8,655 bases of DNA, from assembly GCF_014904065.1 (NCBI RefSeq), contig NZ_JACXJG010000036.1:6116-14770 (forward strand), given 5' to 3'. This DNA is from Gulosibacter sediminis (GTDB lineage Bacteria > Actinomycetota > Actinomycetes > Actinomycetales > Microbacteriaceae). Positions within the stretch are counted from its first letter, which is position 1. The number at the start of each line of letters is the position of its first letter. The notes beneath the pieces are model-generated. The model was not told the origin of the DNA, made no database searches, and saw only the letters and a list, made by a program, of their open reading frames with translations. This document shows positions 1 to 8,655 of this stretch, in pieces. The translations under genes and the position numbers were made by a program.

Positions 1-646
1 ATTGGCCGAAATGATCGGCATCGTGCTCGATTCAGAGGGCTACGACCCCAGCTTCTGCTCCGACGGCTCGCTCGCTGTCGCGAAGTTCCGCGATGAAGAT
101 CCCGACCTCGTGCTGCTCGACGTCATGCTCCCGGGCATGGACGGCATCGAGATCTGCGAGGCGATCCGCGCCGAGTCTGGCGTGCCGATCATCATGCTCA
201 CCGCGAAGTCCGACACGACCGACGTCGTGCGCGGCCTCGAGGCCGGCGCCGACGACTACATCGTCAAGCCCTTCGACCCGAAGGAGCTCGTCGCCCGCAT
301 CAAGACGCGCCTGCGCGCCACGACGAGCGAGCCGAGCGAGGTCATCAAGGTCGGCGACCTCACGATGAACCTCGCGGCGCACGAGGTCATGCGCGACGAC
401 ACCTCCATCAACCTCACGCCGCTCGAGTTCGACCTGCTGCACACGCTCGCGGCAAAGCCGAACCGGGTGTTCACGCGCGAGGAGCTCCTCGAACAGGTGT
501 GGGGCTACCGGTTTAAAGCCGACACCCGGCTCGTCAACGTGCACGTGCAGCGCCTGCGCGCGAAGGTCGAAATTGACCCCGACCAGCCGAAGATCGTGCA
601 GACGGTGCGCGGCGTTGGCTACCGGGCGGGTCACACCGGCAACTAG
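1..646 (+). CDS. mtrA: Two-component response regulator MtrA (5' end cut off by the window edge)
   Basis: DNA-binding response regulator of the OmpR/PhoB class, partner of the kinase MtrB. In actinobacteria it controls cell-wall, division and replication-linked genes. The first complete codon is TTG at 2, which reads as an internal leucine of the usual 'SLAEM' segment. Compared with mycobacterial MtrA about 16 residues are missing, including the acidic pocket. Numbering from that codon, the phospho-acceptor is Asp40 in 'LLDVMLPGMDG' (matching Asp56 of M. tuberculosis MtrA). The conserved Thr67 ('MLTAK') and Lys89 ('VKPF') follow. The winged-helix domain spans about residues 130-210, with the highly conserved 'LTPLEFDLL' and 'LVNVHVQRLRAKVE' and the terminal 'TVRGVGYRAG'. 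The TAG stop is followed at once by the mtrB start, so the two are coupled. Identity is very secure; only the N-terminus is unseen. Confidence 0.97.
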   Translation, partial: LAEMIGIVLDSEGYDPSFCSDGSLAVAKFRDEDPDLVLLDVMLPGMDGIEICEAIRAESGVPIIMLTAKSDTTDVVRGLEAGADDYIVKPFDPKELVARIKTRLRATTSEPSEVIKVGDLTMNLAAHEVMRDDTSINLTPLEFDLLHTLAAKPNRVFTREELLEQVWGYRFKADTRLVNVHVQRLRAKVEIDPDQPKIVQTVRGVGYRAGHTGN

Positions 647-2500
647 GTGATGCGCTTTCGACTTTTTCGTGGCGGGCGCGTCAATCCCGACTCCGAGCGC
701 ATCCAGGTTCGGCTGCCGAACAGCGTCGACACCGGTTGGATCGATACCCCTCCGGGTCGCTGGTGGCGCCCGAAGGAGTTCTGGCAGAACATTCGCTTTC
801 TCTGGCGCACCTCGCTGCCGTTCCGCACGACGGTGGTCGCGGTGACGCTGACGAGCATCACGGTGATCGCCGTCGCCCTGGTCATGAGCAACTCGATTGC
901 GCGCGACCTCTTTACCTCGCGCACGCAGGATGTTCAGCTCGAGGCCCAGCGCGCGGCTTCGGTCGCGCAGGCGACGCTCGAGTCGGGCAGCGAGACCGAC
1001 GAGCTCGCGCTCTCCGCGCTGCGGCAGGATGCGATCGACGCGGCGATGGCGCAGGCCCCGAACGCGCTCGGCTGGGCCTTCTATCGCGTGCCCGACCAGT
1101 CGACGACGAGCGTGATCCAGGACATCGCGTCGGAGGGCGTCGACCGCAATCTCACGAGCGATGAACTGCGTGCGGCGGTGCTCGCCGAGCCCGACACCGT
1201 GCACTATCAGTCGGTCGCCTTGCAGGACGCCGACGGCCAGGTTGAACCGGGCATCGTCATCGGACGCGTGGTCACGGTGCCGAGCGCCGGCAACTACGAG
1301 TTCTATCTCGTCTATTCGCTGCAGTCTTCGCAGGACACCCTCGATTTCGTGCAGCGCACGCTCGCGATCTCGATGGCGATCCTCGTGCTGCTCGTCGGCC
1401 TCATCATCGGTTCGATCATGCGCGCCGTGATGCAGCCGGTGCGGCTTGCCGCCCAGACGAGTCGCCAGCTTGCCGCTGGCCAACTCGAGGAGCGCATCCC
1501 CGAAAAGGGCGAGGACGACATCGGTACGCTCGCGCGATCGTTCAACCACATGGCCGACAACCTGCAACATCAGATCGAGCAGCTTGAGAACCTGTCGAAG
1601 GTGCAGCAGCGCTTCGTCTCCGATGTGTCGCACGAGCTGCGCACGCCGCTCACCACGATTCGGCTCGCGGGCGGCCTCGTTTACTCGCGCAAGGACGAGT
1701 TCGACCCGACGCTCTCGCGCGCGGCCGAGCTGCTGCACGACCAGGTCGAGCGCTTTGAGCTGCTGCTCGCCGACCTGCTCGAGATCTCTCGCTACGACGC
1801 GGGCGCGGTTGAGCTCATGCGCAAGGAGCACGACCTCAAGGCGGTGGCTGAGGACGTCATCGCTGCGATGCTTCCCGTCGCGATCGAGCACGGTGAGTCG
1901 CTCGTGCTGCGCGCGCCAGACCGCCCGGTGATGGCGCAGTTCGACGATCGCCGCATCAACCGCATCGCCCGCAACCTCATCGCGAACGCGATCGAGCACG
2001 GCGAGGGGCGCCCGATCGTCGTCACCGTCGACTCGAACGCGACCGCGGTTGCCCTCTCGGTGCGCGACTATGGCATCGGCATGAGCGACGACCAGCAGGC
2101 GAACGTGTTCGAGCGATTCTGGCGTGCCGACCCCTCGCGTAAGCGCACGATGGGCGGCTCCGGCCTCGGCATGGCGATCGCCAAGGACGACGCGCACCTG
2201 CACCACGGTCTGCTCGAGGTGTGGTCGGTGCCGAAGCTCGGTACGAATTTCCGCCTCACGCTGCCGATCGCCGCTGACGAACCGATCGTCTCGTCGCCGC
2301 TGCCGCTGCTGCCTGAGGATGCGGGGGCCGAGACCTATACGCGCGAGCACCAGGGTGAGAAGGTGGAGGGGTTCTCGAACGAGGACGTCATGACGCAGCC
2401 GATCACGATGCCCGTCACCCTGCCGGGGCTCGAGCCGGGCTTCCTTGCTGGGGCCGAGGCGTCGGACGATGAGACGGACAGCGAGGAGGAGTCGAAGTGA
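647..2500 (+). CDS. mtrB: Two-component sensor histidine kinase MtrB
   Basis: Membrane sensor kinase that phosphorylates MtrA. The protein has 617 residues, slightly longer than usual for the family. Order: basic cytoplasmic N-terminus; TM1 about 60-80; extracytoplasmic sensor region about 82-236; TM2 about 239-258; HAMP about 258-312; dimerisation/H-box with His329 in 'DVSHELRTPL'; N-box around Asn443/Asn447 ('RNLIANAIEH'); G1 box Asp474-Gly478 ('DYGIG'); F box 'VFERFWRAD' near 487; G2 box 'GGSGLGMAIA' 503-512. The kinase core therefore looks catalytically complete. The last ~70 residues are a Pro-rich then strongly acidic tail ending in Asp/Glu/Ser, probably disordered. GTG at 647 lies directly after the mtrA TAG. 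ATG at 650 is an equally possible start, and no clear Shine-Dalgarno sequence is present, which suggests reinitiation after mtrA. The stop overlaps the lpqB start. Confidence 0.97.
   Translation: MMRFRLFRGGRVNPDSERIQVRLPNSVDTGWIDTPPGRWWRPKEFWQNIRFLWRTSLPFRTTVVAVTLTSITVIAVALVMSNSIARDLFTSRTQDVQLEAQRAASVAQATLESGSETDELALSALRQDAIDAAMAQAPNALGWAFYRVPDQSTTSVIQDIASEGVDRNLTSDELRAAVLAEPDTVHYQSVALQDADGQVEPGIVIGRVVTVPSAGNYEFYLVYSLQSSQDTLDFVQRTLAISMAILVLLVGLIIGSIMRAVMQPVRLAAQTSRQLAAGQLEERIPEKGEDDIGTLARSFNHMADNLQHQIEQLENLSKVQQRFVSDVSHELRTPLTTIRLAGGLVYSRKDEFDPTLSRAAELLHDQVERFELLLADLLEISRYDAGAVELMRKEHDLKAVAEDVIAAMLPVAIEHGESLVLRAPDRPVMAQFDDRRINRIARNLIANAIEHGEGRPIVVTVDSNATAVALSVRDYGIGMSDDQQANVFERFWRADPSRKRTMGGSGLGMAIAKDDAHLHHGLLEVWSVPKLGTNFRLTLPIAADEPIVSSPLPLLPEDAGAETYTREHQGEKVEGFSNEDVMTQPITMPVTLPGLEPGFLAGAEASDDETDSEEESK
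2483..2490 (+). promoter_or_regulatory. Ribosome binding site of lpqB
   Basis: GAGGAGGA, a strong Shine-Dalgarno sequence, lies inside the 3' end of mtrB, six bases before the GTG at 2497. It supports the overlapping GTG as the lpqB start. It also encodes part of the acidic MtrB tail (Glu-Glu), so the tail composition and the ribosome site are under joint constraint. Confidence 0.8.
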
Positions 2501-4200
2501 GTGCGCGCATCCGCCGAGCCCTGCTCGCCCTCGTGGCGGGCGTGAGCATCTTTGCCCTCGCGGCGTGTGCATCGATTCCGACCTCCGGCTCGGTCGAGCA
2601 GGGCTCGGCGCAGGAAGAAGCGACGACGCAGAGCCTGCGCTATTACCCGGCTGGCCCGAGCGACGGTGCGAGCCGCGAGGAAATTGTGCAGGGCTTCATC
2701 GACGCCGGCACGGGCAGCCAGAACGACTTCGCGACGGCGCGGCAGTACCTCACCGATGACGCCGCCTCGTCGTGGGACCCCACCGAACAGGTGCTCATCA
2801 CCTCGGGCCAGGTGTCGATGCGCACGAACGACAACGACGTCATCAACGTGTCGGTCGCTGTGAGCGGCGAGGTAAACGCGCACGGCGTCTACCGCGAGGA
2901 GCTCTCGAGCAGCAGCGAGGCGCTCGAGTTCACGCTGCAGCAGGTCGACGGTGAGTGGCGCATCTCGGAGGCACCCGACGGTGTGGTGCTCATGCGCCAG
3001 GCATTCACCGACCTCTACCGCTCAACCGCGCTCACGTTCCTCGACGTCGAGCAGCGCTACGCGACGCAAGACCTGCGCTGGTTCCCGAACACCGATGACT
3101 TCGCGACCCGCGTGGTCGAGGAACTGCTGCGCGGCCCCGCCGAGTGGCTCTACCCGGGCGAAGCCGTCACGACGGCGTTCCCCTCGGGCACCTCGCTGCT
3201 GTCGGACGTGACGATCGCCGACGGGCAGGCCACCGTGAACCTCTCGGGCGATGCCTCGGCCGCGGCGAGCGCCTCCGACCTCTCGCTCATGCGCCTGCAA
3301 CTCGAGCGAAGCCTCACCGTGCTCGACGAGGTGCAGACGGTTGAGTTGCGCGTCAACGGCGCGCGTATCGACGCGAGCCTGCCGGGCGGCGACACCGTCA
3401 TCACGAGCCCCGACGTCAACTCGCTGCCGCTCGTGTACCAGGACGGCAGCATCGGTTACCTCAATAGCAATTCGCTCTCGCTGCCGAACGGCACCGAGAA
3501 TGTCGATGCCGCGGCGGCCGAGATCAACCCCATTCGTGGCGCCCTTTCGGCGTCGCGGCAGACGGTGACGATGCTCACCGAAGACGGCACGTACGCGATG
3601 CGCTATGACGACACCTCGCCGACGCTCATCGACAGCCGCGGCGGCCAGATCGAACCCGCGCTCGATAACTGGGACTGGGTGTGGACCCAGTCGACCTCGC
3701 AGACGGGCCTCTACGTGTCGAAGATTGGCGAGGGCTCGATCTTCGAAATTCCGCTTCCGTCGGGCGTCGCCCCGAACTTCATCTCACACCAGGTGTCGCG
3801 CGATGGCACCCGCCTTGCAGTGCTGTTCGACGACGGCGACGGCGTCACCCTCGCGATCATGCCGATCATGCGCGATGGCGGTGAGCCGATGGCGCTGGGC
3901 GACCCGCTGCTGCTCGAGATGCCGGGCACCGAAGACACCGCGAACGACGTGGCGTGGGTCGACGGCAACAGCGTCGCGATGCTCGTCGACGACGGCGATG
4001 GCACGACCGAGGTGCGCCTCTATCGGGTCGGCGGCGAGCTCACCTCGCTCGGCACGATTCCCAACGCCGTGCAGGTCGCCGGCTCGAACACGCTCGCCGG
4101 CATGCGCGTCGTCGACCGCCAGGGCATCGTCTACGCGCCGCGGGGCACCCGCTGGCAGGCCTCCGAAACGGTCGTGAACTTCCTCTTCGCCCAGATGTAG
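2497..4200 (+). CDS. lpqB: Lipoprotein LpqB, accessory to the MtrA-MtrB system
   Basis: Membrane-anchored lipoprotein. In mycobacteria LpqB interacts with the extracytoplasmic part of MtrB and modulates MtrA phosphorylation. The protein has 567 residues, normal for the family. Residues 1-23 form a lipoprotein signal: basic Arg4/6/7, hydrophobic core, lipobox 'LAAC' with the lipidated Cys24, followed by 'ASIPTSGSV', the usual LpqB start of the mature chain. An N-terminal domain covers about 44-160. A GerMN (sporulation/germination-type) domain lies at about 190-292 ('VVEELLRGPAEWL' to 'VQTVELRVNGARI'). The rest, about 310-567, is beta-rich and fits the LpqB C-terminal beta-propeller. The GTG start overlaps the mtrB stop by four bases (GTGA) and has a good Shine-Dalgarno sequence, so translation is coupled. 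It is the last gene of the mtrAB unit by spacing. The exact signal sensed is not visible from sequence. Confidence 0.96.
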   Translation: MSARIRRALLALVAGVSIFALAACASIPTSGSVEQGSAQEEATTQSLRYYPAGPSDGASREEIVQGFIDAGTGSQNDFATARQYLTDDAASSWDPTEQVLITSGQVSMRTNDNDVINVSVAVSGEVNAHGVYREELSSSSEALEFTLQQVDGEWRISEAPDGVVLMRQAFTDLYRSTALTFLDVEQRYATQDLRWFPNTDDFATRVVEELLRGPAEWLYPGEAVTTAFPSGTSLLSDVTIADGQATVNLSGDASAAASASDLSLMRLQLERSLTVLDEVQTVELRVNGARIDASLPGGDTVITSPDVNSLPLVYQDGSIGYLNSNSLSLPNGTENVDAAAAEINPIRGALSASRQTVTMLTEDGTYAMRYDDTSPTLIDSRGGQIEPALDNWDWVWTQSTSQTGLYVSKIGEGSIFEIPLPSGVAPNFISHQVSRDGTRLAVLFDDGDGVTLAIMPIMRDGGEPMALGDPLLLEMPGTEDTANDVAWVDGNSVAMLVDDGDGTTEVRLYRVGGELTSLGTIPNAVQVAGSNTLAGMRVVDRQGIVYAPRGTRWQASETVVNFLFAQM

Positions 4201-4216
4201 TCGGGCCTGTGGATAC

Positions 4217-4238
4217 CGCGGCCCCGCTCCGGGCCGCG
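4217..4238 (+). other. GC-rich stem-loop between lpqB and comF
   Basis: A perfect 8-bp inverted repeat pairs CGCGGCCC (4217-4224) with GGGCCGCG (4231-4238) around a 6-base loop. No T-run follows, so it is not a classical intrinsic terminator. It could be a U-less terminator of the kind proposed in actinobacteria, an mRNA 3'-end stabiliser for mtrAB-lpqB, or a structure that lowers comF translation, whose start lies 18 bases downstream. Function is inference. Confidence 0.45.
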
Positions 4239-4255
4239 CGTGCCACCCTGGCCGC

Positions 4256-4927
4256 ATGGCACATCCGCTGCAGGCCGCCCGCGACGCGCTCGCGACCCTG
4301 TTCCCTGTGAGCTGCGCGGGCTGCGGCGCGCGCGACGCCGGCGTGTGCGAGGCCTGCCGCCGCGAGTTACGGGCCGCGTGTGCGCCCGAGGTGGGGATGC
4401 TCGGCTCGCTCCCGCTGGCCTCCGCGGCCCACTACGGCGACCGGCTGCGGCTGCTCGCCGACGCCTACAAGGAGCGCGGCAGGGTCGATGTCGCGACGGT
4501 GCTCGCGCCGCTGCTGCGGGCATCCCTGCTCGCGCTGTTGCGTAGCCTGCCAGGCTGGCCCAGCGAGCCCGTGCTCGTCGCCGTGCCGTCGCGTCGTGCG
4601 GCGCGCGCCGCCCGCGGTTTCGACCACGTGCAGCTGCTGCTCGAGCGCGCCGTCGGGCAGCCCGGCGTCGCGGGGCTGGCGCACGCCCGCAAGGTGGGCG
4701 ATCAGGCGGCGCTGAGCCGCGAGCAGCGGGCCGAAAATCTCGCCGGTGCCCTGCGCGCGCGGCCAGAACTTCGCGGCGCGAACTGCATCGTCGTCGACGA
4801 CTTCGCGACCACCGGGTCGACGTTGCTCGAGGCGCAGCGGGCCCTCGAAGCGGCCGGTGCGCAGGTGCTCGGAGCCGCGGTAGTGGCTCGAGTCATAAAG
4901 CACAACACTACCTCGGCAAATTCTTGA
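4256..4927 (+). CDS. comF: ComF family protein (zinc finger plus phosphoribosyltransferase-like domain)
   Basis: ComF-type protein of 223 residues, normal length. An N-terminal four-cysteine zinc-binding site, Cys20-x2-Cys23 and Cys31-x2-Cys34, is followed by a type I phosphoribosyltransferase fold. The family landmarks are present: 'VPSRRAARAARGFDH' at 110-124, 'QAALSREQRAENLAGA' at 150-165, and the PRPP-binding loop 'VVDDFATTGST' at 179-189. In Bacillus and Haemophilus ComF proteins are needed for natural transformation (handling incoming single-stranded DNA). In actinobacteria the gene is widely kept without proof of competence, so the role here is open; a nucleotide-salvage-like enzyme is an alternative. 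The ATG at 4256 was chosen because it leaves the zinc site intact. No Shine-Dalgarno sequence is evident, so expression may be low or depend on the upstream genes. The last ~13 codons are markedly AT-richer and run into promoter-like sequence for hpf. Confidence 0.9.
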   Translation: MAHPLQAARDALATLFPVSCAGCGARDAGVCEACRRELRAACAPEVGMLGSLPLASAAHYGDRLRLLADAYKERGRVDVATVLAPLLRASLLALLRSLPGWPSEPVLVAVPSRRAARAARGFDHVQLLLERAVGQPGVAGLAHARKVGDQAALSREQRAENLAGALRARPELRGANCIVVDDFATTGSTLLEAQRALEAAGAQVLGAAVVARVIKHNTTSANS

Positions 4928-4971
4928 CGTCGTAGGGGAATCGTGGAGGTAGATTCTCGTAGTATCTGAGG
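4924..4971 (+). promoter_or_regulatory. Candidate promoter region of hpf
   Basis: Several promoter-like elements lie in the locally AT-richer DNA around the comF stop. TTGACG (4924-4929) resembles a -35 box. TAGATT (4950-4955) and TAGTAT (4960-4965) fit the actinobacterial -10 form TANNNT, but neither is 16-18 bp from TTGACG. Separately GGGAAT (4936-4941) and CGTAG (4958-4962) are 16 bp apart, which recalls the GGAA...GTT layout of ECF stress-sigma promoters. A start near 4970 would give a leader of about 70 bases. That hpf has its own promoter is likely; the sigma factor is a guess. Confidence 0.45.
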
Positions 4972-4990
4972 GACATACATACACATCCGG

Positions 4991-5023
4991 CTCGGGGTCC
5001 GAGTTCGCGAACCCCGAGTTCGC
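4991..5023 (+). promoter_or_regulatory. Repeat-rich hpf leader with alternative hairpins
   Basis: The segment contains CCGAGTTCGC twice (4999-5008 and 5014-5023) and a perfect 10-bp palindrome GTTCGCGAAC (5003-5012). One fold pairs 4991-4998 with 5011-5018 (8 bp, loop 12). A competing pair of hairpins uses 4991-4995 with 4999-5003 (5 bp) and 5007-5012 with 5018-5023 (6 bp, loop 5). The folds exclude each other. The second hairpin ends five bases before the Shine-Dalgarno sequence. It may be an RNA switch or, as DNA, an operator; the repeats are seen directly and the function is inferred. Confidence 0.45.
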
Positions 5024-5028
5024 AGATC

Positions 5029-5035
5029 AGGAGGG
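5029..5035 (+). promoter_or_regulatory. Ribosome binding site of hpf
   Basis: AGGAGGG is a near-perfect Shine-Dalgarno sequence four to five bases before the ATG at 5040. It is the strongest ribosome site in the window and implies high translation of the hibernation factor. Confidence 0.85.
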
Positions 5036-5039
5036 TGAG

Positions 5040-5729
5040 ATGGACGTCACAATCAGCGGCCGCAACACCGAGATTCCCGACCGATTCAAGGAGTACGCGG
5101 AAGAGAAAGTCACTGCGAAGGTGCAGCAGCTTTCAGAGCGCGCCCAATCGGTTGAAGTGAAGCTCAAGCGTCGCACCGACCGGGCCGGCAACCTCCTCGA
5201 CAAGGGCAAGGTTGAGATCACGGTCTTCGGACCGTTCCCGACCATGCGTGCTGAGGCCGACGCGGGCGACAAGTATGCGGCATTCGACATCGCGCTCGAC
5301 AAGCTCGTCGAGCGGATGCGCCGGGTGAAAGATAAGAAGAAGCACCGCCACGGCGGCCAGAGCCTCGCGGATGCGTCGGCGAAGGACTTCTCGCACCTCG
5401 ACATCGTTCCCGCTGATACCGGTGTCATCGACGTTGTCTCGGGGCAGGCGCAGCCGGCCGCGAGCGTCGACGAAGCATCGTCGTACGACTACAACCCCAT
5501 CGTCATTCGCGAGAAGGTGTTCGCGCCGAAGCGCATGACCCCCGACGAGGCCGTCGACCACATGGAGCTGCTCGGTCACGACTTCTTCCTCTTTATTGAG
5601 GCTGGCCCCGAGCGCCCCGCCGTTGTCTACCGACGTCGCGGCTGGGACTACGGTGTCATCGCGCTCGATGAGGAGGGCTCGACCGAGGGCAGCGCCCCCG
5701 AAGAAGTCACCGCCGACTCGGTGGTCTAA
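5040..5729 (+). CDS. hpf: Ribosome hibernation promoting factor, long form
   Basis: Cytosolic protein that binds the decoding site of idle 30S subunits and protects ribosomes under stress or starvation. The 229 residues match the long HPF class. An N-terminal S30AE/sigma-54 modulation domain covers about 1-105, starting 'MDVTISGRNTEIPDRFKEYAEEKV', with basic patches at 41-48 ('KLKRRTDR') and 92-104 (RMRRVKDKKKHRH) suited to rRNA contact. A variable acidic and Ala/Ser linker runs from about 106 to 150. The conserved C-terminal domain, about 153-210, reads 'IVIREKVFAPKRMTPDEAV' then 'LGHDFFLFIEAG' and 'VVYRRRGWDYGVIAL'; in other bacteria it drives dimerisation of 70S ribosomes to 100S. Mycobacterial long HPFs are reported to act mostly on 70S monomers, so dimer formation here is uncertain. 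The start is set by a strong Shine-Dalgarno sequence, and a strong terminator follows, so it is probably a single-gene transcript or the end of one. Confidence 0.97.
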   Translation: MDVTISGRNTEIPDRFKEYAEEKVTAKVQQLSERAQSVEVKLKRRTDRAGNLLDKGKVEITVFGPFPTMRAEADAGDKYAAFDIALDKLVERMRRVKDKKKHRHGGQSLADASAKDFSHLDIVPADTGVIDVVSGQAQPAASVDEASSYDYNPIVIREKVFAPKRMTPDEAVDHMELLGHDFFLFIEAGPERPAVVYRRRGWDYGVIALDEEGSTEGSAPEEVTADSVV

Positions 5730-5739
5730 GTAACTCCCG

Positions 5740-5782
5740 AACTCGGGCAGGGCGGACCCTCCGCCCTGCCCGAGTTTTTGTT
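5740..5782 (+). terminator. Intrinsic terminator after hpf
   Basis: A 16-bp perfect stem (5740-5755 with 5761-5776) has a 5-base loop ACCCT and is followed by the T-rich run TTTTTGTT (5775-5782). There is no A-run on the left side, so it acts rightward only. It sits 10 bases after the hpf stop and separates hpf from secA. Confidence 0.96.
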
Positions 5783-5801
5783 GAACCGGGGCGAGTACGA
5801 T
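5775..5801 (+). promoter_or_regulatory. Candidate secA promoter
   Basis: TACGAT (5796-5801) fits the actinobacterial -10 form TANNNT and would place transcription start near 5808, a leader of about 40 bases. A -35 is poor: TTTTTG (5775-5780) lies 15 bp upstream, inside the terminator T-run. Because the hpf terminator is strong, secA needs a promoter in this short gap, which is the main support. Confidence 0.4.
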
Positions 5802-5813
5802 TGAGCGAGTTTC

Positions 5814-5825
5814 CCGGGTACCCGG
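5814..5825 (+). repeat. 12-bp perfect palindrome in the secA leader
   Basis: CCGGGTACCCGG reads the same on both strands. It lies between the candidate -10 and the Shine-Dalgarno sequence of secA, where a repressor operator or a small mRNA hairpin (CCGG, loop GUAC, CCGG) could act. The palindrome is seen directly; any regulatory role is inference, and GC-rich palindromes of this size can arise by chance. Confidence 0.6.
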
Positions 5826-5835
5826 ACGCAACGTC

Positions 5836-5840
5836 AGGAG
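5836..5840 (+). promoter_or_regulatory. Ribosome binding site that fixes the TTG start of secA
   Basis: AGGAG lies seven bases before the TTG at 5848. No in-frame ATG or GTG exists between the upstream in-frame stop (TGA at 5782) and this TTG, so the site decides the start. Confidence 0.85.
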
Positions 5841-5847
5841 AATTTCA

Positions 5848-8655
<2,808 letters not shown>

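Noticed and set aside
2..4. TTG at 2 as the true start of mtrA
   Set aside because: A start here would remove the first beta strand and acidic residues of the receiver domain; the codon matches an internal Leu of MtrA, so the gene simply begins before the window.
32..2572. An 846-codon open frame on the minus strand opposite mtrA and mtrB
   Set aside because: Its product is full of Arg, His, Asp and Val in the pattern expected from the reverse complement of GC-rich codons, it shows no recognisable domain, and it lies opposite two certain genes.
4217..4238. The lpqB-comF hairpin as a classical intrinsic terminator
   Set aside because: No T-run follows the stem; listed only as a stem-loop.
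4924..4955. TTGACG with TAGATT as a standard house-keeping promoter pair
   Set aside because: The spacer is 20 bp, too long for a normal pair; kept only as part of a wider candidate promoter region.
5730..5746. GTAAC at 5730-5734 as half of an MtrA binding site
   Set aside because: No matching second half-site follows at the expected spacing; it merely spans the hpf stop and terminator approach.
5133..5831. A 232-codon minus-strand frame over hpf and its terminator
   Set aside because: Shadow of hpf; no Shine-Dalgarno support or family motif, and it would begin inside the secA leader.

Overview
The window is high-GC (roughly two-thirds G+C by eye), densely coding, and every gene reads left to right. 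The genes and their order point to an actinobacterium. The SecA, MtrB and LpqB sequence style looks most like the family Microbacteriaceae (Leucobacter, Gulosibacter, Pseudoclavibacter or Microbacterium type). I cannot fix the genus from sequence alone.

Layout: (1) 1-4200 is the mtrA-mtrB-lpqB operon. It holds the response regulator MtrA (5' end cut by the window edge), the sensor kinase MtrB and the lipoprotein LpqB. The genes abut or overlap (mtrA stop TAG directly followed by the mtrB GTG; mtrB and lpqB share a GTGA overlap), so they are almost certainly co-transcribed and translationally coupled. (2) A 55-base gap with a GC hairpin leads to comF (4256-4927), a ComF-type zinc-finger/phosphoribosyltransferase-like protein. 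(3) A 112-base gap holding promoter-like sequence and a repeat-rich leader precedes hpf (5040-5729), the long-form ribosome hibernation factor. It ends at a textbook intrinsic terminator (5740-5782). (4) After a short promoter and leader segment with a 12-bp palindrome, secA starts at a TTG codon (5848) and runs off the right edge after 936 sense codons.

How they work together: MtrA/MtrB/LpqB is the essential actinobacterial signalling module that ties cell-envelope and division status to transcription. SecA is the motor of the general secretion pathway. HPF protects idle ribosomes. The same gene order (mtrA, mtrB, lpqB, comF, hpf, secA) is known from Mycobacterium (Rv3246c to Rv3240c), so this is conserved core chromosome, not an island.

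I see no mobile element, CRISPR array, tRNA, rRNA, prophage or toxin system, and no convincing new multi-gene system. The signals most worth a second look are non-coding: a hpf leader that can fold in two mutually exclusive ways, the unusual promoter-like motifs in front of it, and the palindrome in the secA leader.
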